From contig NC_026501.1 of NCBI RefSeq assembly GCF_000182925.2, positions 5,993,917-6,057,916 of the forward strand: a stretch of DNA of 64,000 nucleotides, given 5' to 3'. The position numbers and the translations under genes were made by a program. Positions 21,425-34,891 of the stretch are shown piece after piece. How positions within the stretch are numbered: position 1 is the first letter of the stretch; the number at the start of each line of letters is the position of its first letter. Source of the stretch: Neurospora crassa OR74A (lineage: Eukaryota > Ascomycota > Sordariomycetes > Sordariales > Sordariaceae). The notes beneath the pieces are model-generated. The model saw only the letters and a program-made list of their open reading frames with translations. It was not told where the DNA came from and did no database searches.

Positions 21425-24400
21425 CTAGTGGAGGAGATTACGAAGCGACGGACTAGAGCTCGCGCCAGTCTTCATGTCTTTTGGCTTGTTATCCCTCGGT
21501 GGCGGTGGCAGACCTGATACCTGCTGGTAAGAAGAGGTGTGATGCAGAGGAGGCGGCTGGTTTTGCTGCGCAGTATGGCTGTTCCAATGCCTTAGAAAGG
21601 ATAGGGGTTGGTGTTGCTCTGCGGCAGCAGGCTGAGGTGGGAGCCCAGTAACGTGGTGTGGAGGCAACGCGTGGTTCAACATGCTATGGGGTCGTAAGTC
21701 TGTTCGTAAATCCGTAGGCGGTCGCAGATCGGGTGGTCCTCCGTGGCTATGGAGAGAGCCTCCTGATAGATAGGAGCCGCCGCTCGGAGTGGTGGGCTGG
21801 CCGCTCACCCGGCGAGGCGAAAGTGGCAAACCATCCATCCTTGCATAGGGAGATGGATGTGCTATATGCCCATTATGCCCATTATGCCCGTTTTGGGGAG
21901 GAGGAGGCGGGGGTTGAGCGTGTGTTAGGTTCGCAATCGAGAGCGAGGGTGACGGCCGTAGATGGTTGGGTGGTGCCAATGAAGACATGCTGTTCAACGG
22001 TGGTGGTGAAGGACCAGTGCCGTTCAACTGTCGTGCTGGATGCAACGGTGGTGGATGACCTGATGGCTGACGGTGCCAGTCGTCGTAAGGTCTCGGAGGT
22101 GCCGATCCAAACAGGGACTGTGGCATAGATGGGCCCCGAGGCGCGAGGCTCGGGGGAAGTGTCGGTGGGGGAGCAACCTGCGGGGCGACAGGGCCTGATA
22201 CAGGAACAGGAGGGTGTGAGACCGGGGGACGAGTGGGCGCCGGGTGAGCTAAAGGAGGCTGGATGGGGGCTGCCTGGACCCCGGGTGACCAGTAAGGACT
22301 TGGGCCAGGTTGTCTACTACCTGGAATATCCATCACAGCTGTTGGGGCCGTTGTAACTGGGGCTGGTGGTGGTGCCACCGGCGGCGCCTGAGATACCTGT
22401 ACTGGGTGGACGACTGGCTCAACGGCAGGAACCAAGAGTGGCGCGGGAGGAGGAGGGGGTGTTGGCTCCCTCTTAGGATGCACATGTGGTTGACGCCCCT
22501 CCTTTTTGCACTTGTGGCATTGAACGCTCCTCTGCTCAATGAACTTTTGTGCTTCTGATCCCAAATTACCGCAATATCCATTTACGAGCCCACGCTCCTG
22601 GGCTTCATCGATGGGGTACCACTTGGGACTCACATCAGTCCCACAAGTCAAGCATATCTTGCTGCCTAGTTGTCGGCAGCCCGCGGTTGATTCTCCATGA
22701 TCCCCGTTAAGCAGGTGAATCGTCGAGATTCGTCTCGCTTGGTGACTCGTTGATGTCGCAGAAGATGAAGTAGGCCGAGTGGTTGGAGTGATTTGGATGG
22801 CCTTCCTGGCGCAACCCGTAAGAGTCAGGTCTGCCTGCTTGTAGTTTTGAACATAGAGCTGTAGTGCGGTCATGCCACTTTCGTCCACCTTTTCGTGCAT
22901 TGGGTGAAATGCGCCCTTCTGAGGCGCATGTTCCTTGCACCAGATCGTGGCCGACATTGTACCACTTTCACTCCCGAGAGTAACGATGTTATGCTGATCA
23001 CGGCGAGAACCCTTTACCGGTGTGATGTCAAAACCGAGGACATAACCGGCCTTGTGGGCACACTCAACGTGGACTGGCGACTTGCAATGATAGCAGCTGA
23101 CACAAGCTCCGCCATCCTGTTTGCAAGCTCTGCAAATCTCCGAGTACTTGGTTCGGTTGATCAATGGGATTCCCTCAATAGGGGCAAGCGCTTTGGCATT
23201 GCCAAACTTGACTTCCGGGGTCCAAACCGCGCAAGTAACATGCACCCAATTGTTGTCTGCAGTCCGCTTCAGGGGTTCGCGCGGGTCGACAGGTCGGTTC
23301 AACTCCTCTTGCTTCTTCCGATAGTATTCCGCAGCCTTGATGGCATTCTCCCGCTCTTGGCGTTCACGCTCACGCTCCTTTTCGGTCTTCTTTTTATGGG
23401 AATTCTTGGGTGGCCCTACAAAATCATGCTCCGTTTTTTCAACCGGGCAAAGGACGCACTTGTAGCTCTGCAAAAGTGTTAGTAGACGACAACAATACTT
23501 CAGAAAACATTCGTTACTTACCAATGATACCTGCGGACTCTTGTCGTTCAGGCACATATCGCACGTCCATTTCCCGGGAGCCCGATGCTCAAGGACACCA
23601 TAGCAGTTACGATGGACTGTCATCCGGCACTCCTTACATGAGAGATGTTGATCGCCCATAGGTTCCATCTGACGACAAATAGCGCAGGGTAATGTTCGCG
23701 GCTTCGGGATTTCGGGAACCGGGGGCGGTGGAGGCGGAGCGGGCTTCTCAATAGCCACCGGCTTCTCGACGACCTTCTCCTTCTTCTTTGTTATGACTGG
23801 GGTGGGAGTGGATGCCACACTGCCCGGCTCTGACACTGCGGGCTCGAGCTCCTTCTCCTTCTCCTTTTCCTTCTCCTTTTCTTTTTCCACCTTTTCGTTT
23901 TCCTTTTCCTTCTCCTGGGCCTTGTCCTTGTCCTTTTCGCGAGTGGATCCCTTGAGCTTCTTCCGCGGCGGCTCTTGACCAGCCGCTGGCGGCTCGTGGA
24001 CAAGCGTTGGAACAGGCGTAGGTTCGGGGGTGCGAATCTTGGTGTTGGCAATCATTTCGTCAGCCGCGAGCAGCTCCTTGTAAAGGTCTTCGTCGACCTT
24101 GGGCTTCCAGTTACGGCCTGCGAGCTGAGCAACCTTCTTTGCAACTTCGTCCACGTCTTCCCACTGGATAGCGTATCGGCGCCAGAGCTCGGCGCACCGA
24201 CGGCAGAGAGCAGGAATGAACTCCCCCTTCTTGTCCTGCTTGGTACTGCGACCACTAGTCTCGCCGATGGGTTGTGAAATAGTGGGGGCACGACGCCATT
24301 GCCGCGACGCCTTGGTGCCGCAAAACTTGCACATGAACGCCTTCTTTCGGGCTTTGGCCTTGCCTGCATCAAAAGCTGAATCGTCGTGGTCATCTGCAAC

Positions 24401-27400
24401 GTCGTCGGCCTGCTTTGTGGCAGCAGCCTCGGCCTTCTTTGCGTCCCTTTTCCCCTTTCTCGCAGCGAAATTACCCCAGATCTGCTTACCTCGCTCCGTT
24501 TTCTTCCAGGTATAGTAAAATCGGGTTACTGTTGCCGGCTTTAGAGTCTTGACGTGTTTCATAACGAGGTGCAACTCGGAGCCGTATTTGCCAACACCCT
24601 CCTCGAACTTTTTGAGTTCGGCAGGAGTAAGTTCGGGCTCCTTGAACTCCGCTTTGGGGACCTTGGACAGCTGCTGCAGGGCCTTTTTAGGGTCAAAATC
24701 ATTTTTGAAGAGGAGGTCTCTTGCAACATCCTGCAAGTTCGTCGATCGTGGAGGAAGACCCAGCTCTACCGCCATGCCTCTGGCCTTGTCCATGAACTCG
24801 TCAATGGCTTCGTTGGGCATCTGCTTGCCGCAGAGTTCAGGAGGCTTGTAGAGTACTGTGACGGTATCATCACCACCTCTCTCGACATAACCGGCAGGCT
24901 CGTCCTGTATCCACTGAGGACGTGTCTCTCGCTTTTTACGTTCTGCTTCCAAAAGAGCCTGTTGCTCCTTGTTGAGCTTCCCGTCTTTTCTGCCGGTCTT
25001 CTTGATCTCGAGAGGCTTCACATACTGCACCGGGCGGCCATACCACGGCACCACAACGGCCTGGTGGCGCGGTCCTAACCGGGTGCTAGCACGGGGGAAG
25101 ATGCGATCATCGTAATCCAGGGCATCCTCGACCTTGCAGTGCATTCCTAGGTAACGATATGGCCATAGGCTGCACTGGTATATCTGTTCTGCCGTGGCCT
25201 CCTGGTGCAAGTCCTCGGTGGCCGGACTAGTGCGACTGCTCATGCCAGTCTGGACGCCGGGCGGGTCCTCCTCATCGTCTTCGAGAAACTCGTCGTCATC
25301 GTCAAAATGGGTACCGTTGGGATCGAGGACGTTGGGGGTGTTGCGCGCCTCCAGCTTGCGCTCTTGAGCACGGCTGCATGCAGCGCAGGACCAGGCAAAG
25401 CCACGCGACGGTTTCTTGAGCAGCGGCGGCCTTACACAGTTCATATGGTACGTGTTTTGACACACGGCACAATCCACCGAATCATTGCTGTTGCGGGCGT
25501 CAGCACATCCATCGCTTGCTGGTTGGTTGAGATGGGGGAGTGGTAATTGACAAAGACAAGGGGGAGTGATATGCGAATGATGGGGGAGCAAGGGACCAGG
25601 GGGGGTGGGGGCAAGGCATTGAAATGGGGGACCGCGACATGCTGCAACGTCCTGTTCCTGGGACGGGCCCACACTTATTGGCCAAGCCCAGAGGCACGAG
25701 TGCGAAGCCAAGCCGCGCCAAATCAAAGTATACCGTCCATCAGGATGATGCACAGACCACCTAATGCACTGAGCACCAAACCACCCGAAGAAGGGGGGGG
25801 GGGGGGGGGTTGTTTGCAGTTAGTGTGTTCCCGTCCCGGTACCGCGGGTGGAAGGGGTGCATCGAAAAAGCAAGTGATGAAGTGAGTGAGGTGAATCAAG
25901 TGTGAGAACAAAAGGGAAGATGGAATCCGAACCCGATCTGAGGCAACACAGAAGGTCCACGACTTACCTGGCGCAGTAGCCGACGCACCGCTTGCAAGTC
26001 TTGACCGCACTGGTTAGTTCCTTGCCTCGGCCTTGCTCCACCAAAATGTACTTCCATCTCTCGTCCAGCACCTTCTTGACATGCTCGGGCACATTGATGA
26101 TCTGCTTGGTCGGAATCACCTCGTAGTTCTTCTGGATATATCGGTCGTACAGCTTCTCGAACCAGAAACAGTCGCGCAACCTCTTATACGCCGCCAGGTC
26201 TGGGATTTCCGTCTTGTGCCGAATCTGACACTTGCCGCGCAGGGCCGTCAAAGGACTAATGTCCGAGTGCATCGTGGCGAAAACCATCCGCGTATCTTGC
26301 ACTCTCCGACCAATGTCTTTGGGCCGGTAGTACCAGTTGACGCGCAGCGCGTCCACCGGCTTTGTCGGGTCGTTTTTGGTGTGCAAAAACTCCATGATGC
26401 GGCCCAGGTAGTAAGGCTCTCCAGGCGGCTCACAGACCAGATAAACGTGATCTGCAATCCATGTCAGAACGGCGCCTCTCGACACACCAAAAAAAGAGAC
26501 GAAAACCGGAGCCATCATTTCCCCATAGGGAATTAGGCGCAACCCCCCCAAAAAGTAGAAGAGTTCACAACTTACCGTTCACCTCAAGAACAGTGCCGTC
26601 ATCAGCCACCATCTTGTCGTCCTTGGGCATCGCCTTGGTGTTTTCAAAAGTGAGGAGATTCGTCTCGCCATAACCAGCAGCCGTGCCCAGATCGCTCACG
26701 GGCCCATTTGTCGGTGTCTTGCTGTTGCCGTTGTTATCGTTTGAAATGGTCTTGACCCGCTTGTTGTGCGATGTCGACGAGTTTGCTGCACTGGTCGGCG
26801 TCTGGCTGCTGGAAGCGATTGCTGCAGGATCTGCTTTTCGCTTTTTGGACTTTGTGGGGCCATTGGTAGTGGTGGTGGTAGCAGCCCCGTTTGCGGCCGG
26901 TGACGTCGAAGGTTGACGAGCCTGCTGATCTTTGGTGCCGTTGGAAGAGTGGCCTTTGCGAGAATCGTCGATTGTGGGAAGCGGCTTCCGTGAGGTCGAC
27001 GTCGAGGTGGACGTGACGGTGGTTGCTGCTGATGTACCGTTTACCGCAGTGCGTGGCGCTGGCTGAGATGCACCATTTGTCGGCGATGACGATGATGCTG
27101 ATGGCGTTGCCGCTTGCGTTGTTGCTGATGATGCTGATGCTGCGGCTTGCTTCGAGGATCCCTTCTTGGCCTCACCTCCTTCTCGACGATCCGGATACAA
27201 TTCGAAAATGTCCATGTCGAGGTCCCGATCCTCCGCGTAGTTGATGCGAGAATTGCCTGTGCGATTTCGTGAACGCGTTCCATAGGGGTTGGCCGCCGTG
27301 CTGCCATCTTTGGCGGCGGCGGCGGCGGCTTGTGCGCTTGTCTGTGTTGACTTGCCCATGGGGGCGTCGGTAGAAGGTTCAGAATTATTTGGGGGAAGAG

Positions 27401-27611
27401 GTGAGGGATCCAACATCCGTGGGAGAACGTTAGATATAGAGGTAGATGAGGTACCGGAGGAGGTTGCTGCGGGAGGGTTGGCTGACTGTTTGGTCGAGTT
27501 TGCATTTACACTTGCGGTTGCCGCGCCCTCCTTCTCCTTGGCAGATAAGGTGCGACTCGCAGAGTTTGTCTGCTCCTCAGAGGGAATCACATGTTGTGTT
27601 TTTTGGGCCAT
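21425..27611 (-). CDS. snt2: SNT2-type chromatin reader: BAH, PHD, SANT, GATA-like and extended PHD domains
   Basis: Minus-strand exons 27611-26576, 26451-25968, 25487-23522 and 23467-21425 (1842 aa). Order: low-complexity N-terminus; BAH (about 347-460, HVYLVCEPPGEPYYLGRIMEF); PHD1 (about 498-545, split by intron 2 within CVGYCAS/NDSVDCAVC); an ELM2-like stretch and SANT (about 792-838, ELTPAELKKFEEGVGKYG); a GATA-like finger (CKFCGTKASRQW...CRRC, 893-938); a Lys/Glu charged linker; PHD2 (1108-1152); an extended PHD (from 1163); another Cys4 finger (CLTCGTDVSPKW...CHKC); a long Pro-rich tail. Yeast Snt2 works with Ecm5 and Rpd3 in a histone-deacetylase complex, and the PHD and BAH modules read histone tails. 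Intron 3 (23468-23521) is 54 nt and free of stops. Intron 2 (480 nt) contains a G17 tract. ATG 27611 is the first ATG of this frame. Confidence 0.9.
25793..25809. repeat. G17 homopolymer inside SNT2 intron 2
   Basis: Seventeen G on the plus strand, so C17 in the transcript, inside the 480-nt second intron of the SNT2-type gene. Such tracts are prone to length change and to sequencing error, but this one is outside coding sequence. Confidence 0.9.
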
Positions 27612-28284
27612 GGTGCTGAAACAGTCAAAATGCCCGGCAAACCTGGAACCTTGAACCTTACAAGAAGTCAAGTGGGTGACGGGTGAAGTGTGTGCCTAGT
27701 GGCGCTCTTGATGTAGTGAATCAGATCTCCAACTGAACGTGGCCGAAAGGACTCGTGAACAGAGACGGCCACTCGACGTGGACTATGAGATGCTGGAAAC
27801 GTGAGATGAAAGGGCCAGCAGATCGGCCATAAGGTAGGTCAGAAGCGTGCCGGCGCCCCGTGCAGACGACCAATGCCGTTGGGATCAAGTAAGATAGCTT
27901 CCAACACCCAAACCTGAAGTGAATCTGAGTTGGACCTGAATCTCAGGCTGACCAGGATGCTGATATGCCGGGGGAGGGAATGGGCAAGGCGAGTATGCGA
28001 GATGCCGTTTGGAGCAGCAGCCGTGGGACGACCGTGGCATAGACGGGACTGAGGAGCTCGAGGTAGGGTCAAGTCGCAAGAGGCGGCACGTCGTCTTGGT
28101 GGTAAAGGCGTAATATGCTGGTCTGTAATGGGGAAATGCTGTCAAAGTTGCGGCGGCCGGTAAAAATCCCGTCTGGGCTGGGGAAGACGTGGGCAGCCTA
28201 TACACGGTCCAGATCAGGCAAGTCGGAGTGCATGTGGGAAGGACAAACCCAGCGTTGTTGGCGAAGAGGGAAGAAAAGGGAAGG

Positions 28285-28286
<2 letters not shown>

Positions 28287-28320
<34 letters not shown>
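28287..28320. repeat. (GA)17 microsatellite
   Basis: Seventeen uninterrupted GA units, i.e. (TC)17 in the direction of the SNT2-type gene, about 0.7 kb upstream of its start codon. This suits a pyrimidine tract in the promoter or leader. Likely polymorphic. Confidence 0.95.
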
Positions 28321-28322
<2 letters not shown>

Positions 28323-31300
28323 TGTGTGGGCAAAAGTAATAGTAATGGAGAAAGCGACTGGAGCGAGAAACGTCAAGTGGAAATGGGCAAGGATTCATCA
28401 GAAGAGGAAAGGTACCTTTTTTTTTTTGGCAAGGTCTTGCAGGGTGGCTCGTAATAACGGTCCTAACGGGGGACGGGGACCTAGTCGTTGTCTCTCTTGT
28501 ACACACACTACTTATTTGGCTGGCTGGATGAATGTGGGTATGACCCATCATGGCCTCTATGTAGGTACACGACTTGCGGCTCATCATCACATCGAACTCG
28601 ATTTTTCTTCCCGTCACGAGTGCCTCCAGGCATATGTAGGGAGGTTATTGTTGGTGGGAAGAAGACGTGAGAGACCTTTGTACAGCGACGAAATATGGAG
28701 TTCGATGTTCGAGGTCGGGTGCCGAGCGGACTTGCTCTTCTCTCAATATCTCGACGGGATGCTACCTAGGCGGGCAGACCTTGCCTCTTGTCTGACACTG
28801 CACTCTTGTAATGACAGTCACGTCTGCCGAGCGGTGGTAAAAATCCCCAGGGCATGATGGGTATTATGCTCGAGCCTCGAGTTAGTTCTTGGGGGGGGGA
28901 AAAGTTGAACACCTATTCAAGTGAGCAAGAAAAAGAAACTGCGACGACCAGGTGGGCTTTCCATCAACCTTCCAGCACCAAAGAGCCCGCACATTCGCAG
29001 GGCAGCCGAACCTACGCAACTACCTCTACTTACCTCCTAGCCTGCCCACACAACACACATTCGGATGGGTGGATCCGGATATCGCTAGTGCCTGGAGGTA
29101 CAGGCCAGGTTTCTGCAGGGGTCTGCGACTCCCGCATTCAGTTAGTGTTTGTTTGATCAAGTGTTAGGCCGTATCATGTATCCCCATGGGATTTCCTAAC
29201 ATGCGCCAGCCATGCAGCCACCATCGCGAGACTTGGCTGATACCTCACGATCCCTCCCGTCTACCTCGCGGCAGCCCCAGGCCCCCGAAAACCCAGCGAG
29301 GAGTAAAACCTCTTCAACCTCATGCCGTTCTCCATTCTCCTCCGTTCCTTTCCACTTCTCCCACCTTCAATCTCTGGCCAAGCCCTGCCGCAAATCTGTC
29401 CATCCATCCAACTGGCACCTGCTCCGGCCGCTCCACCCTCAACCCGAGACGCCGACTCGTCCGACGGCCACCTTTCATTTTATCACGTCTTTTATTGTTT
29501 GGCAATGAACTTGACCGTTAGTGTTCTCTGCATATTCCATCAACATGGTGGTCGGTACACGCCGCGCCCCACTCACTCACAGTAAGATGGCGTAAAGTCG
29601 CCACGCAGAAGAGGCTCGATTTCGCGGTTCGCTCGCTGGCCTGCTCTTCGTCCTTTGATTGCCGGCGTGCGGCCCTAAACTGTGCGCGTCCGCCTCGCCA
29701 GTTCCAGTTTCGTTCGAGTCAAGGTTGGACCAGAGGCTGAACTGTGCTGACAGGTAAAGCCCTGGCCTGCCCTCGACAGTTTCTGTCTAGTTCTCGGCCA
29801 TATGCTGGCTGGGTGGTCATGATGTGTGCTGTGTGCCGTGTGCCTGGCACGCCTGGGAAACAGCGGTTCTAGATACATGGCCAATGTACCCGACAATACT
29901 GCGTGTCATTGGATGCTCTGTCTCACGCTTGTATCTCCGCGCGCCCAGTCACCAATCGAGCCAGCCGAGCCGGTCTGGACAACATGTCTCCGACTCTTTG
30001 GACCCAATTCGACATCAAGGCTCTGCTCAGCGTCTGGTGATTGCGTGGATGCAATCCAACGTCCTACCATCGCAACATCACACTTTCCGTTGTGTATTTA
30101 CACTTCTCGGCCTCATCAGGGCCATGGGCTCAAAATTTAGGCTGGCGTATGGATGATGAAGAAGCTTCTCATCATTCTTCCTCTCGCTCAGGGGACGCTC
30201 ACGTCTACCTACTCATCTCTCGTCAGGTTCTTTGTTCTGCAATCTTTTTGTGGGCTAGGTCGGGGATTCCAGATGTGGGTCATGATGGCTTCCTCCGCAA
30301 ATCCCACGCTGACCCCATCATTCGCCCTCCCGCCTCCCCTTTCCTCAACCTCAGTGCTGCAACATCTCTGACACGGCCAACGGTCGGTCGATTTGAAGAG
30401 CTGCTGTGAAAGAAATGCTCGTCGGCAACCCATCACTTGCCAAGATATACGCAACACATATAACAGCAACTAGGCCGCTAGGTGAAAGAGATTTGGCTTG
30501 GTTTGGCTTGCCAGGTCATTTTGGTGTAACACCGCCTTCCTCGGGTTGTGCTGCCCCTGCCTAGATCTTCCCTAGCGGCTTATTATCGGCGTCGTTGCGC
30601 CCCAGATCTTGCAGCCAAGCTGCATAAAGGAAGAACACACTGAAGTGAATAACCTCAGTATCGAGTTCACCAAAAGTCGCTGGTTCACGGTTGACTTTAT
30701 CAGGACCCTTTGCCAAACATCTGTGTTTGAGTGGCCCGTGATCGGCGATCACGCGTGCACGGGTTCGCGGTTTTCTTGGCACGTAGTCGATGCTTCCTGA
30801 GCTTGGCGAAAGAGTCCACCAACCGCAGTGATGCACTTCACAGGTAAAGTGAATAGGCAAGCACCGCAACCGCGACTATAGACCATCGTCGGTTATCGTC
30901 TCGGATCACTCAAGATTTCTTTGGGAAAATGAAAGAGGCCGGCTAGGTTGAACTGTTGTGATGTCGTCCCAAGACACCCGATTAGGAGAGGTGGGATCCC
31001 GAAAACGCCCACGGGCATTTCCATCTGTGCTTCAGATTGCTTCCCTTGTCGATCCCTGGCATCTCCACAGTTCATCAGTGTTCCATTCTCTGCCCATGTG
31101 CTACTCGCCAATGTTCCCCCGTATCCCTGGAATCTCTGTTATGGGCGAGACAGCTTCATCAGCACCTTTACAACAATTGCATTTTGGCTGTCGAATGAGT
31201 GCAACCATACCTACGGCACTCGTCTCTGGAAGGACAAGCAGTCGCATAACTCAGCCAGGCGACAAGTGGGAGTAAAACGGGTGGTAATCCGTTCGCCGCT

Positions 31301-33237
31301 AGTGCCTAGCTGCCTTCAGCGCCAGAGAACGGAAAACTCTACGGCATCCCGTTGTGCGCAGGGTTCGAGCAATTTGACCGCAATCGTGCAAGGCTCGGCG
31401 TGACCATGTGCAACGGACCGGAAAATTCATAAAAACAAGATAATCCACGGATAGAGGGACCCCGGCTTCATAGGAGAACTCAATGATAGTGACACCCATC
31501 CCTTTGGCCGAGCCATGAGGAGTGTTGACCAAGTTGCGACTCAATGGAATGAAGTCAGGAAGACAGTATAAGACCTAAATTCATACCCTGATCACGCACT
31601 GTGACGAGATGCTTGGGTGCAGGACTGGAGATCTCGGCTTTGCGCGTCGTCCTTTGGTTTTTGCCTCGGGAACAACTAGTCCTCCAGTCATCTATCGATC
31701 AATCTGCACTATCTGAACTGAACTCCTGCAATTATTCTTCAGTAATTCGATCTCTCATGGATATGGAAAAATTGACGACCTTTGCGTATTGTCGTCATAT
31801 GCAATCTCTGCAGCTCATTACTTCAGCTTCCATATTGTCCGACCAACAGAGCACCCCATAAGCAGCAGACATTGGCACTAGCGACATGTTTTCGAGACCG
31901 ACTTTGCTTTAACTTTCAAGTCACCCCTCTTCTTTGTCTTGACTGCTGCCATCTTCTTGAACTTATCATGTCCGCCAGGCGGCAGCTGACGTCAGTCTCT
32001 CTAATCTGTCAACCTTTGAACAGCTGTGGGCTTGTAAGATGATTATTTTGACACTATGATATCAGCGCCACCCGCATATCGCAACTGATGAACTCGCAAA
32101 GATGTGGTATCCCTTCCCATGATTTCTCACCGAGAACACTTCACCACCCAACCCATATGTGCCATCATTTCAATGTTTGAATCCGTCAATTCTGGCTGCA
32201 CATTGCCATTGCGCCATCATAAAATCTCGAGGGAAAGCGAAACTTTGCCTCAGCACAGAGTGGGGACCCACCAAGCATCCTGCCAAGCAAAGCCCCCATC
32301 ACAGCAGGAAGTTTAACGAGCTATTCCGCCGTTCGTCTGGAAGCCGACCTGATATTCGCGCTTCGTTACGCTAAATGGGAGGTCTTGCTAGGGGGCTTGT
32401 TTGCCAAATATATCCAGAGTAACAGCCTCCTGCACATTCTCAACGGGCTCGCATGAAATCTTACTTCAATTGAGATTGCAGATCATCACCTGACTTCGAG
32501 ATCAAATACGCAATCCAACGGTTCTGAAAGGCTTGTAATTGCTAACAAGTTGTGTCCCTGACATACATAGTACACTAACACTGTTCGGTTCCGACTTTAC
32601 ACGCCAGCTTTTAGTTTCAACGTGGCAGTTCGCGGTCCAGGGAGGGTATCGCGCGCAAAAAGTGAGGCGTTTCAGAAGGGCGCCAACTGTGGTGATGGCG
32701 TTTGGGGCAACTTGGAAAAGCTAAATGGCCGGCCGTCAACAGGAACAGGCTCCAAATTTCCATCCGACAGCACCTCCAGATCGTGTTCCTAAGTAGGCTT
32801 GTAAGCAAGCCAATTGCCCAAACATCTATCAGTTGCCGAGTCTGCATGGTTACTTGCATGGTTTCTGTCTTCCTCAACCAGCGTAACAGGATGACTTGTT
32901 TGCAGTGAGCGATGAAGGTTCACAAATTAGGGTGGAAGCGTCAAGGAAACGGTCAGTAGAGGCACAGGGATCGGCTCTAGTTCCATGTGGGGGGCTGGAT
33001 TGAGGAGAGCATGTCCTTCAAGGTTTAACTTGCTTCTAGCGTGAACCGAATTGGACATTACGGATCCTATTATCCATGCCGATTGGTCAACACCGATTGA
33101 ACCTTTTGGACCACCGACAAAGAGAACTGCCCTGGAGTCAGGAGCGAGCGACCACGAACGACGATCGAGGTTGACGGCGAGATCTTGTCTGGGATATACA
33201 ATCTAGTGTAGTGCTGCTTTGTTTTTAGTGTACATAG

Positions 33238-33247
33238 TACCTAGGTA
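33238..33247. promoter_or_regulatory. Perfect TACCTAGGTA palindrome
   Basis: A 10-bp perfect palindrome, flanked by GTAC on the left and CCT on the right, about 1.65 kb upstream of the HELQ-type gene. A second identical copy is at 39664-39673, upstream of the BTB gene, and half-sites recur elsewhere. A binding site for a dimeric factor is conceivable; function unknown. Confidence 0.4.
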
Positions 33248-34891
33248 CCTTGTTCACTCCTAATAGTGTATACTGAACGAGTTTTTTTCCTTTTTTTTTT
33301 TCCTAGACAGTCCAAACATCTCAAGGACTAAATCAATGGCTGAGTATATATCCAAAAGAAATCAACAAGATCTAATACGGTGTATTTCATTTTGGGAACA
33401 GTATATTCACAGCTTGACAACGCCCGGGGAAGTTGATCCCAGGTCTTGAGCTAACATTGAAGGCAGTATCAGACTGTAGGTCAAGACCCCAAAAGTGTGA
33501 CTCCCGAGCCGAGCGAGCGAGCCTCAGTTCCGTTCAGTTCTGTGTTCGTTACTCACCTCTCTGTGCTCTACTCCGTGCTGCATCTTTCCCAGCTTCCCAA
33601 ATTCTTACCATCATTGCTATGGTGTTATTGGTAATCGAAAAAATGAAAACATAGCGTTTTCGTTGCCCAACATCCTAAGGTATTAAAAGCCCGATTGGAT
33701 TTAGTAGATGCGTAAAAGTAATAGCCACACGAAATTTTCATGCTCGCCTTTGCTGGCGACGATTTATAATCCAGAACGCGGGCAGGCGAATTTTGCAAGC
33801 GGACTCGGCGGCGGCTTGGTGTCGACAGTACAGGTCACACCTTCCCTGCATGATGCTTCGAAGCACTCAGTGCGGCCGGCAACCGGACGACACTGGCTAC
33901 CTGTTGGGCCAAAAACCACGAAGATCGTGCCTGACAGAAGGCGGAACTCTGTGGCTTGTGATGTGGCTGCCACCGTACAACGGAATGAGGTTGTTGAACG
34001 CTTGAATACATTTAACTTGATGTCATGACCGTTAACCGTTTTTGTGATTGAAAGAGGTCGAACTACCCTCGCAGATCGTTGGCTTGTCTGAAATAAACAT
34101 TGTTGTGTTCAAAACTGCTATTAAGGAGTGGTGCATGCCTCAGTGGCTGATGTACCACCTCCCAGTCGACGTTGCCATGTGCGCGTTCGAACGAAGGATC
34201 ACAAGACAGTGATTTGAGAGGAAATAGGCAATCAACATCCATCTGGCAAAATCACAACAACCGAGTCGCTGTCACGAGATCGGTGTTTGACGTACATTAG
34301 ATTAGGATAGAAGAAGAATCTAGTCAAAAGATCTTGAACTTCCCTTTGTAGGCGAGTGTGTTTGGAGTTGTCAACTCTACCGACAAGGCCCGAGCTTGTC
34401 CGTGCATAAGTGAACATGGCATCGTCCATAATTGTTTATGCACCTTGCTGCCCACCACAGCAGTTTACAACGACTGGCCTGCTCCCAACACGATGTCTCG
34501 AGGGGCAAAACGCGTTCAGCAATCAATGTTGCAAATGACGGAGAAGAAATAGGCAACAATGAGCCCTTGTCTGCTTCTGGCTGACCATCTGTTAGAATAC
34601 CTTTTTTTATTTAATTTTTCTCTAGATGTTAAATGCAATTTTCTGTTCATTCCTGTCCCATCCGATCGCGCATTTTGATCGCATCGCAGTAACAGCTCCA
34701 TCGTCCCTTCACTTCCTGTGTCGCTCGGTTTCCTGTCACCTGTCCGAATTGCAATCATTGTGTTCATCGACTTTTGCGATCACATTACAAACTTCACCAC
34801 TCGCTTTTTTGCTTGGAGCATAACGATCCACATTTGACCGATTTCATTTGCGTCGGTTCTCCTCTAGCTTCATCACAGTCGCCATCCGGTT

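Larger units (their letters stand above)
27612..34891. other. 7.3 kb gene-free divergent interval
   Basis: The longest stretch without a supportable gene, between the divergent SNT2-type and HELQ-type genes. The first 1.3 kb probably contains the SNT2 leader and promoter with a (GA)17 repeat. Sequence from about 29.2 to 29.6 kb and just before 34.9 kb is C/T-rich like a leader. The middle (30.5-34.5 kb) is mixed, slightly AT-richer, and has only short open frames on both strands. I saw no transposase or reverse-transcriptase remnant, no long repeat, no RIP-like TpA excess obvious by eye, and no tRNA pattern. One perfect TACCTAGGTA palindrome sits at 33238-33247. A non-coding RNA or a long regulatory region cannot be excluded. 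Confidence 0.55.

Noticed and set aside
28189-28857. 222-codon open frame crossing the (GA)17 repeat
   Set aside because: Contains an Arg-Glu run from the microsatellite and otherwise random sequence; lies in the promoter region of the SNT2-type gene.
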